DNA of 64,000 nucleotides, from positions 868,001-932,000 of the forward strand of contig JAFCMP010000536.1 in assembly GCA_017506865.1 (NCBI GenBank), in the 5' to 3' direction. Under the pieces are notes generated by a model. The model was not told where the DNA came from. It saw nothing but the letters and a program-made list of their open reading frames with translations, and did not search any database. Positions 55,642 to 64,000 of this stretch are shown here, in pieces. This DNA comes from Tribonema minus (Eukaryota; Sar; Xanthophyceae; Tribonematales; Tribonemataceae). Every line of letters starts with the position of its first letter. Position 1 is the first letter of the stretch. The position numbers were made by a program, and so were the translations under genes.

Positions 55642-58600
55642 CTATTGTTGCGCTGGCTGTGCTTGCCGCAGCGCCGCCACCACTGCTGCCAGCGCCTCTC
55701 TACTGAGGGCTATCTGCATTACGCCCGACTGCTGTGCGCCCGTCGGTTGCAGCTGAGCTGGCGCTCCTTGCGCGCCTGCTGTCAGCCGCCCTTGCTGCCA
55801 GCGCTTGAGCTGCTGGCCGTCTCTCGCAGCGCCGCACAGACTCCGGCACTCCCCGACCACCTTCAGGATCTCAAACTGCTGCGCACGAAGTGCGTCCCTT
55901 GCGCGCTTCAACTTGCGGTCGGCGGCGCCACCCGCGCCGCGCTGGCGCAGCTGCGTCAGATCTACCACCCTGGGGCAAGTCCTCAGCTGCTTGGCCCGTG
56001 CCTCAAGCGCCTTCAGCTGCCGCACCTGCGCAGGCTCAACCTCAGCGCTGCCATCTTCCGCAGGCTGGCCTGCCGAGATGGGGTCCAGGCGCGGCAGCGG
56101 CAGCAGCTGCTCCACCGCGCGCACCGCTGCCACGCCGCGGCACCGCTGCACCTCCGCCGCCGCCCACGCCAGCGCATCGCGCAGCACGCGGCCCTCCGCC
56201 TGGAGCGCCGCCACCGCCGCCGCCGACACGCCATCGCCAGCCGCTGCCGCCGCCGCTGCCGGCACGACGCTTCTGGCACTGGACGGGCTCAGGGGGGCGC
56301 CGCCGCTCAAAGCAGCAGCGCTCAGCACGGCAGCGCTCGGCGCTCGGAGCATGCGCTTCTCTGTCTCCAGCGCGTCCGCGCGGCGCTGCAGGACGTCCAG
56401 CGCCTCCTGAAAGCACGCGTTCTCGCGCGCGAGTGCGTCGCGCTCCTCGCGCAGCGCCGCCGCCTGCGCCTCCGCCGCTGCCGCCGCCGCCGCTGCCGCC
56501 GCCGCCGCTGCCGCCGCAGCGCCGCCGCCGCCGCCACCGCCGCTGACGAGCGCAGCCTCCAGCTCGTCGCGCCGCGCCACGAGCGTCACCAGCTGCTTAT
56601 CGCGCTCACGCAGATCTGCCTCCAGCGCCGCCGCCGCCGCCGCCGCCGCTGCTGCTGCCTCCTCCGCGCGCTCATTGCGGCTGAGCACTGCTCGCACGCG
56701 GGTGGCGCGCGCCAGGCACTGGTGAGCACTGCCGCCGTCGCCGCTCGCTGCTGCCGTTGTGCGGTCCGGCGCGAGCTCGCTCCAGAGCGCCGCTTGTGAC
56801 AGCAGCGGCTCCGTCGCCAGCGCTCCGTCGGGAGTGTCGTGGCTCAGCTGCGTCACCTGTACGCGCAGCGCTGCAATCTGCTGCGCAATGGCGCTCGGTG
56901 ATGAGGCAGCTCCCGCAGCGGCGCGCAGCGCGCGCACGTCATCGCATAGCTTCCGCAGCGCTGCGGCAGTCGCCGGCAGCGCCGCCGCAGCCGGTCGTGT
57001 TGTCTGTTGCGCTTCTGCGGATGCCGTGCAGAGCCGGGAGCTGAGCCTGTCCAGATCAGACCACAGTCCCCGCAGCAGCGTTGCAAATGAGCCAATGCCG
57101 CTTTCACCGGCATCACTGTCGTCAGCATTCACGTCGCCCCCGGGAGCGCCGGCCGAGGCGGCGGCACCCGCCGCAGCAGCGCACAGCGCGGCGTACGCGT
57201 GCGCCGTCGCCTGCTGCAGCGCGCCCGCCGCCTGCAGCGCGGCGCTCGCGCCCGCGCTGCCGCCGCCGTCATCGCCGAGCGCTGCGACGGCGGACGACAG
57301 GTCGCCGGCGGCGCGCTCCAGCGCCGCCAGCGCGTCGCGTGCGGTGGCCGCGTCGAGTGCGCCCTCGCTCATGTGCAGGCTGAGCAGCGCTACGATGCTG
57401 CCGTGGCAGCGCTCGACGAGCGCGTCGCGCTCCCTGCCGGCCTCGTCTTCATCATGAGCGCCGCTGTCATCAGCGGCATCGGCGGCTGCGGCGCGCAGCA
57501 GGTGCGCCAGCAGCAGCCGCAGGTTGCTGAGCGCTGACGTGAGCGCCAGCATGGCGTCAGCCTCAAAGGCAGCGTCCTCCTGTGCGTCTGCAGTGGATGC
57601 TGCGGTCGGCGTGCCGCGCGCCGCCGCGCCCTGCTGCAGCACCTGCAGATGGCGATGGCGCGGTCGCGGTCAGACGCTGCGCTAAGTAGACTGCAGCACT
57701 GTTGCAGCCTGCTGCACACAGCTGCGTGCGATACGAGGCGCATCAGCGTGACATGCCAGCTATGACAGGCTTCTTATCATCACAATTGTGGTCCCAGAAA
57801 GTTTTAAGCATTTCTCGAAGCTGTACAAATGCCCGACATTGCGCTTCTATATAACAATCTTTGTCTTTCAGAGCCCGTGGCCATGCGCTGTGCACTGAAA
57901 GCATGTGCTTGAGCATCCCACTACGCCTGATGGCATGAACCATGTCACGTTTGAGCGCTGCCATACCTGCAGCAGCGCATGCGCGTTCGCCGCCGCGCGC
58001 GCCGCGCGCACCTCGCGCTCCAAGCGCGCCGCCTCCGCCGCCCCCGCGCCCTCCGCCGGCAGCAGCAGCGCCAGCCGCGCCGCGCGCGCCGCCGCCGCCG
58101 CCGCGTCCGCCGCCGCCAGCTCCGCGCCGAGCGCCGCCGCGGCGCGCCGCTCGCCGCGCGCGCTGCTGCTGGCGCGCTCCGCCAGCAGCGCCGCGCTCTG
58201 CCGCCGTGCCGCCGCCGCCTCCGCCTCCGCGGCGTCTGCACGCGCGCGCGCGGCGTTGCGCTCGCCCCTTAGTGCCGCGGCGGCGGCGCCGAGCTGCGCG
58301 AGCGCCGCGCGCGCGTCGCCGAGCGGCCGCGCGCCCGCCGCCGCCGCCGCCGCCGCGGCGCGCGCGCGCGCCTCGGCGGCGTCGAGCTCGCGCTGCAGCG
58401 CGCGTATCTCGTCCGCCTGCTGCGCCTCAAGCTCCTCGCCGAGCTCCACGGCGCTCTCCATGTCGGTGACGGCGGCCTCGGCGCGCGCGGCGCGCTCCGA
58501 CAGCGCGAGGTTGCGCTCCGTCAGCGCCTCGACCAGGCCCTCGTGCGCGCTCGCGGCGTCGAGCTGCTCCGTGAGGTCCGCCAGCTCCGCGGCCTTGTCC

Positions 58601-61600
58601 GCCTTCCACTGGCGCAGGCGCTGCACCTCGGCGTCGAGGTGCGCGCGCTGCTCGAGCTCGCCCTCCAGCCAGCGTATCTGTGTGTGTGGGGGGGGGGGGG
58701 GGGGGGCAGGAGCGGCGGCGCACGGGCGGTCGGCAGGGCGATGGTCGCGCTTGCGGGAGCACTGCTGCTGTGATCGGTCGACGGCGCAGGGGGTTGGTGA
58801 TATAGTGATCCAGGCGTGAGGGCTGCTGCAGACCGACCTTCAGGTACGCGCGTACTGCTTGAGGTCGCGCTGCGGCCAGAGTACCTACGGCGTCGCATCT
58901 CGCGCCAGCTATCTGAAATCATCACATGTCGGATTTGCCTGCAGGTGCTGCATGTGCGGTCGCTTTGAGAAGGTGTGCTTGAAGTACCAAATGGTATGTG
59001 GTACACAATCGACAGACTGCAGCAGCAGGCGCCCAGACCACAAACATCAGGTGTGCGTCACGCGGAAGCAGATTGACAAACGCGCTCACCCCATGCGCTT
59101 CAACTGCTGTGTCGGGCTTCAAGCACATGGCATGTAACCCTCAAAAACAATGCATAACAGCATCATAGTGTGAGTGATGTTGACGCCGGCATCCTATGCA
59201 GCACAAGCGCGGCGCGCGCGATTGATTGATGCCAGCTGGACCTCAAGTAGCACAAGTTGAAGTTGAAGTTAGAGTTCTTTGCAAAGCGTTCACCTTCTTG
59301 CCCATGTCCGCCTTCTCGCCGTTGCGCAGCTCCGACAGCCGCCGCAGCGCCTCCTTCAGCTGCGCGTTCTGCGCGGCGACCGCCGCCGCCGCCTCCTCCG
59401 CCCCCGCCGCCGCCGCCCCCTGCTGCGCGCCGCCGCCGCCGCCGCCGCCCAGTTGCGCCTCCAGCCGCGCCCCCTCCAGCTCCCCCCGCAGCGCCTCCAG
59501 CGTCTCCGTGAGCTCCTCCTTCTCCAGCGCGAGCTGCTCCTTGTCGAGCGCGAGCGCCTCCACGGCATCGCTCAGCTCCGCCGCCTGCGCCTCCAGCTCC
59601 GCGCCGCGCCGCGACGCCGCCGCCGCCGCCGCGCGCTCGCGCGCCGCCGCCGCCGCTGCGGCGCGCGCCCGCTCCTCCTCCACGGCCTCCGCCTGGCGCT
59701 GCGCAGACTGCGCGAGCTGCTGCTCGAGCGCGGCGGCGCGCGCGCGCGCGCGGCGTCGAGCTCGGACCTCACGTCCGCGGCCGCGGCGAGCTTCGCGTGC
59801 AGCGCGTCCGCCTCGTGCGCCTGGCAGGATACGTGTATACATCTATGTGAGGGGTGGCAATGTGGCTATGTGACGCATGTAGTAAAGTATACTGGTGCAA
59901 TGCTGGGTGCGGCTGCGTCTTGATGCCTGCGTATATGCGTGTTGAGCGTTGACGCAGGGGCTAGGGGACGCCCCGCCCCATACCAGCACTTGCTGCGCCA
60001 CCTAGCGCCACACGCGCAGCACGCGGCGGCGCTTGCACGGGCGCGAGTGCGCATCAGCGGAGCTGCCGATACATGGGCACAGTAGTTGTAGTTGTCGTCT
60101 GGCCTCAGTGCTCAGGATATGTACGCACGAGACCCTGCTTCGCGCGCCTGCGCAATGCGCGCCAGTGATCGAACCTGGTCCATCAGAATCACTCTCCGGC
60201 ATCTCCTTACGGTTCCGGTAGCGCAGACCCGCGCGGCTGTGCTGGCCTCGATGCGCAACTCCGCTCGCTCCGCCGTCACCGCCACCGCCTCCGACGCCGC
60301 CACACGCAGCGGCAGCGGCAGCGGCGCAAGCAGGCAGCCTCGCAGCGCACCGACTCCTGCTTCCACATTTCTTCACGGCGACTTCAACTATGTGCGCTCA
60401 TGATCACTGCCTCACTGTTCTCTCCTCAAACAACACTCACTGCCGTCGACAATTGCAGGGACCCCGCCACGCATCTTCATGCGCAGCTCCGGCGATGGCA
60501 GCGGCAGCGCGCGCGGCCGGCGCAACAGACAGGCTCCGTGCGCAGATTCCCCATGCCAGTTTCATGCGCTCACAGTTGCGGCGACTCAACGTGTACTCTG
60601 ACGCGACAGTCTGCGTGCGGGCAGGCGCAGGGAGTTTCATGCGCTCGCACTTACAGCGACTCGCCATGTGCTCTCACGTGACGGTCTGCGTGCGGGCAGC
60701 CGCAGCGGACGCGCAGCTCACCTTCATGCGCAGCTCTGCGAGCTCAACGAGCACCTCCGGCGGCACGACGTGCAGCGGCGTGAGCGGCGTCGGCGGCGCT
60801 CGCGGCACCTCCGCCTTCTGCGGCGTGGCGGCAGCGGCGGGCGCCGCAGCTGCTGCTGCCGCCGCCGCCGCCGCCGCCGCCTCTGCCGCAGCCGCTTCCG
60901 CCTCTTGTAGCGCTGCTTGCGACGCTTGAAGTTGTTCTGCCAGGTCTGCGCGGCTCCGGGGATGGGGAGTCGAAGAGTGGCCGGAGTTGGGTGACGTTGG
61001 CAGCGATTTCCGGTGCCCCGTATGCATGGGGTATGCCACTGCACAGGTATGTTGGTATACGACGCTAACCCTAACCCTAACCCTAAGCGTGTCGGTCACA
61101 GCGCTCAGAGTCATACTGTGCCCTGAATAAACATGCACGAACAGTCAGCGCCCGCATGCGTACATCGCGGTGCATCTCACAATCGCCTGATGATGCCGCG
61201 CCAGCAGCATCGCCTGTACTGCTGACCAGAAACTTCCTTACAGACCAGTCGCTGCACAGGATGAGTCGCATGTGCACATACCACGTGCTTGCATACCCGC
61301 ACCGGCGGCCAGCGGTACGCCAGTTCCTGAAGTACATGGCTCACTTCACCTGTGTCTTGCCCGCCAGCAACGCCTCTGGTGCCGCCGCCTATCAATTGAA
61401 AGGTGCTTTGGGGTGTGATGTTGCAGCTCACGCGCAGCTGCTGGTGTCTCAGGCACATCAGTGATGATACCGACAGAAGATGCTACTACCAAGTACTCCT
61501 TTCGCACGCCATGTTGGGGTTCCTTTGGTTTGTACACTGCCATCGCCCCCGCGCTGTCAGCCAACGTGTATGCCATGACCGTGACCCTGTTGTCTGATCT

Positions 61601-63479
61601 TGTTGACCTGCGATCGCCTGCGCGCTGCCAGCCAGCGTAGGTACTTCACTTTCTGTTCTTGACCTGCAATGGCCCCCGTGTTGCCAGCCAGCTCATGTGC
61701 ACAATTGACCATGCGCGTCCTCCTCTTTCTGCACCTGCGATCGCCTGCGCCTTGCCCGCCAGCGCCGTCTCCAGCGCCGCGTTCCTGTCCTCCGCGTCAC
61801 GCAGCGCACGCTCCGTCACCCGCAGCTGCGCGCGCTCCGTGGCAGTTACAGGCGGCGTAACCGACACAGCCGGTGTCGCCGCAACCTCCGCCGCAGCAGC
61901 AGAACTCAGAGTCGGCGCTGCGCTCTTGGCGGCGGCTGTCGGTGACGGCGCCGCCGCGCGCGGGCTCAGGACTGAAGTTGAAGTTAAAGTTGAAGTTTTC
62001 GTGGCGATGGCGGCGGTCAGCGATGCGGCGGCGACGCCCGGTCGCAGCGCACCGCCGAGCGACGCGCGCTTCGCGTGCGTCGCTGCTGCCGCGGACGCCG
62101 CGCCCGTCGCGCCGGGCCTCGTCACCTTGCCCGCGGCCGCCGCTGCCGCCGGTCGGACCGCCTCGGTGTGCAGCGCCGCCGCCGCCGCCGAGCCGCTGAT
62201 GCTCGCGCGTGACAGCTTGCTGCGCGCTGCTGCCGCTGCTGCTGCCGGCGGCGGCTTGCTCGTCTCGCCGCCGCCGCCGCCGCCGTCGCCGCCTCCCGCC
62301 TTGGCGCTGCGCGAGGGCGCCTGCATGCGCGACGCGGACGGCGCCGCGCGCGGCCGCAGCCGCGACGCAGTTGAACTTGAAGTTGTGGAGCGCGAGCGCG
62401 CCGCCGCCTCGTCCCCGCCGTCGTCCTCACCGCCCACCTCCGACCCCCCAAACGTGCTCCTGTTGTCATCATCGGGGGGGGTGTCGCCGGTGCCGCCGCC
62501 GCCGCTGGCGGCAGCAGCGGCGGCGGCGGCAGCTGTGGCGGCACTAGCCGCAGCGTTGGAGCCACGCTGGCTGAGCGACGATCTAGCGCTGCTGCTGTGC
62601 GAGGCGCCCTCGACCTTGATCTGCGCGCGCTTCACGAAGAGGCCGTGGTTGGGCGGGCAGTTGAAGTAGGGGATGAGGTTGACGGTCCCGTCGTTCCTGC
62701 CGTCGGGCGCGTCCAGGTGGACGCCGATCCACTCGCCATCCGCGAAGCTGCAGGGGAGGGGGGGGGGGGGGGGAAGGGGGCGCGTGGCGCGTGACTTGAC
62801 GCGCAGAGAGCAGAGACTGCTGAGAGGAGTGAGCTGGTATGTACGGTGGTCTCACTTCCTGGAGGTGCCGCCGCAGCAGCAGTGCGGGCCCATGTGCATG
62901 TTGCAGGCACAAGTCTCTATGTCAAGCGTTGAGCAGCAGCGGCATGAATGACCACGACGAACTGTATGTGGACTGCAAATCTTCTCCGGCTTGAGCAGTT
63001 GTTGGCAGTACCTGAGTCCTGACGGCTGAGAATTGAGCCCACACACGCAGCCTGATTCAGCGCAATTCATGTGCATTCGGCAAGAAGCTAAGCTCAAATC
63101 GAGTTTTCCAGATCTGCCCACCTTGAGATCTCTTCTCAACGGCTCAGCCACAGCAGTTTGCCCAGCTGTCCTCCGTTGGGACAGTACAGTAATATCCGAA
63201 GATGTGCAATGGGTGTGCAACCCTAGGCGCAGTGCCTGCATTTGTACTTGCATGTTACATGACACTTGACATGAGCTTATAGAAAGCATCAAAGCCTCTT
63301 GACTGAATGCTGGAAGCACCTGACTACAGCGGTTATTCTCACCTGGTTGGACCTATAAACTTGATCTCGCCAGGCCTATTGGCAACTACAACTCTGGTCC
63401 CCACATCTATCGGCGCGCTGGCAGCGGCGCTGGGCAGTCCAACTCCAATTCTGCTGCTGCGCCGCACGTGGTCCGCCAT
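55642..63479 (-). CDS. DCTN1: Dynactin subunit 1 (p150-glued-like), six exons
   Basis: Exons: 63343..63479, 61735..62747, 60722..60945, 59294..59820, 57967..58677, 55642..57642, about 1537 residues. Phases agree except inside exon 4, which is 527 nt where a multiple of three is needed; the frame break lies in a CG dinucleotide run at about 59740-59757. The N-terminal CAP-Gly domain (about 27-95) reads VGTRVVVANRPGEIKFIGPTSFADGEW, split by intron 1, and ends YFNCPPNHGLFVKRAQ. A Ser/Ala/basic linker follows. The long coiled coil includes EGLVEALTERNLALSE and VTDMESAVELGEELE, which match the CC1 region of p150. The large Ala-rich last exon is also mostly coiled coil. p150 binds microtubule plus ends and dynein. 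The gene is divergent from the HYDIN-like gene. Confidence 0.87.
58688..58706 (+). repeat. G19 homopolymer (coding-strand C19) near an acceptor
   Basis: Lies 10 nt upstream of the dynactin exon 5 acceptor (58677), on the coding strand as a C tract followed by ACACACAG. Confidence 0.75.
60240..60670 (-). repeat. Copies of the dynactin exon 3 3' edge
   Basis: The edge coding AELRMK plus GTGAGC (true edge 60722) is echoed at about 60635-60670, 60556-60590, 60466-60500 and more weakly at 60240-60270 (ELRIEAS). The shared core is TTTCATGCGCTCRCANTTRCRGCGACTC. Confidence 0.7.
61065..61087 (+). repeat. Interstitial telomere-type repeat (CCCTAA)3
   Basis: About three and a half CCCTAA units lie inside dynactin intron 2. 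Confidence 0.85.
61540..61700 (-). repeat. Copies of the dynactin exon 2 3' edge
   Basis: The edge coding ALAGKAQAIA plus donor (true edge 61735) recurs at about 61665-61695, 61605-61640 and 61543-61570, with CAG|GT kept in the first two. Confidence 0.8.
62758..62773 (+). repeat. G16 homopolymer (coding-strand C16) near an acceptor
   Basis: Lies about 10 nt upstream of the acceptor of the CAP-Gly exon (62747). Confidence 0.75.
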
Positions 63480-63652
63480 CCCGCTCGCCGGACCCCCTGC
63501 GCCTTGCTCGACTTCTAGTTTTTTCAGTCTTCTTCTTCTTCTTCAAGTTGGAGGGTCATCTCATCCGTTGGCGAAACGGATCAAATTGGTGAACACCAAC
63601 ACACACAGGAACATGGTGACGAAAAGATAGGCTTGAAGCCTCGGCGCCAACC
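63480..63652. promoter_or_regulatory. Very short shared 5' region between dynactin and the HYDIN-like gene
   Basis: Only 173 bp separate the divergent start codons. The stretch includes a CTTCTTCTTCTTCTTCAAGTT pyrimidine run and no clear TATA box. Confidence 0.4.
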
Positions 63653-64000
63653 ATGGCCAGCAATCAATTGCATGACGCTGTGAGCGTGGCTTTGAGCCCC
63701 ACCCGACAGTCGCCAACACGAAGATCGAAGGGCTTGCCGTCTGTCAAGTACTTCAAGCCCAGCAGCAAGCGGCGCGCCCTGTTGGAGAGCCAGGCCGCTG
63801 CCTACAGATACAGGCCCTCGGCTCTGGTACTTGATGTCACTGTCGGCAAGACCAGCAGCAGCGATCCGCATGACAAACTCGACACAACACCTCGAATCGT
63901 GGAGTTGCTCGACGTCGCTGCGAGCTCTGTCGTAGTCAAGTCAGCGGTGCCACTGAGCGAGCCCCTGTTTCGACCGTACCCCAGCACCATCACCTTCGAG
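63653..64000 (+). CDS. HYDIN-like axonemal protein, N-terminal fragment
   Basis: The frame opens at an ATG in a good context (ACCATGGCC) and runs for 116 codons off the window edge without a stop. After a basic Ser/Thr-rich start (SPTRQSPTRRSKG), the sequence reads KYFKPSSKRRALLES, then TPRIVELLD, then EPLFRPYPSTITFE. The last block, with a Phe/Tyr-Pro turn leading into a beta strand, is how HYDIN-type central-pair proteins enter their first ASH/immunoglobulin-like repeat. HYDIN is a very large protein of the ciliary central apparatus. CFAP65- or DLEC1-like ciliary proteins are alternatives. Confidence 0.6.
   Translation, partial: MASNQLHDAVSVALSPTRQSPTRRSKGLPSVKYFKPSSKRRALLESQAAAYRYRPSALVLDVTVGKTSSSDPHDKLDTTPRIVELLDVAASSVVVKSAVPLSEPLFRPYPSTITFE

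Noticed and set aside
55805-58819. Plus-strand open frames opposite dynactin
   Set aside because: They are shadows of the Ala/Glu/Arg-rich coiled-coil coding strand in GC-rich DNA.
60002-60376. Additional dynactin exon coding ELRIEAST
   Set aside because: It looks like a diverged copy of the exon 3 edge, and exons 3 and 4 already match in phase.

Overview
This is a GC-rich nuclear fragment from a flagellated, probably photosynthetic, microbial eukaryote. No bacterial gene organisation is visible. Nearly every gene is broken by GT-AG introns, and I reconstructed eight multi-exon genes whose splice phases add up to complete reading frames, apart from two flagged junctions. The gene set combines a calcium-dependent protein kinase, a hypersensitive-induced-reaction-type SPFH protein, dynactin p150, a kinesin and the start of a HYDIN-like axonemal protein. 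CDPK together with dynactin and motile-cilium genes argues against animals, fungi and land plants. Interstitial repeats are of the TTAGGG type, which argues against most green algae. A haptophyte, stramenopile, cryptophyte or similar alga fits, but the lineage cannot be fixed from the sequence alone.

Layout: a small membrane protein (-, 325-963) and a low-complexity coiled-coil protein (+, 1278-3722); a gene-poor stretch; a 16-exon CDPK (-, 5852-18728); a complete 7-exon cyclin Y (-, 19383-24645); an 8-exon kinesin (+, 25461-31730); a non-LTR retrotransposon with reverse transcriptase and restriction-like endonuclease (+, 33265-38775), next to a shorter insertion and sharing a 15-bp direct repeat with it; an 11-exon HIR/SPFH protein (-, 39796-46607); an auxilin-like J-domain protein (+, 47227-51943); a CD225/dispanin membrane protein (+, 52483-53474); dynactin p150 with an N-terminal CAP-Gly domain (-, 55642-63479); and the first 116 codons of a HYDIN-like gene (+, 63653 to the edge).

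Genes are often paired head to head across short shared 5' regions: 963/1278, 24645/25461, 46607/47227 and 63479/63653. Several products belong to the microtubule, cilium or membrane-traffic world (kinesin, dynactin, HYDIN, auxilin, SPFH), but nothing shows that they form one pathway.

The most striking feature is not a gene. In every intron-rich gene, degenerate copies of the ends of exons, with the adjoining splice site and a little intron, are repeated inside the neighbouring intron. Copies of an exon's 3' end usually lie downstream of it and copies of its 5' end usually lie upstream. Introns also carry short TTAGGG tracts, a very frequent AACTTCAA/TTGAAGTT motif, and long C homopolymers just upstream of acceptors. 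All exon models are my own reading of splice sites and reading frames. No database search or transcript data was available.
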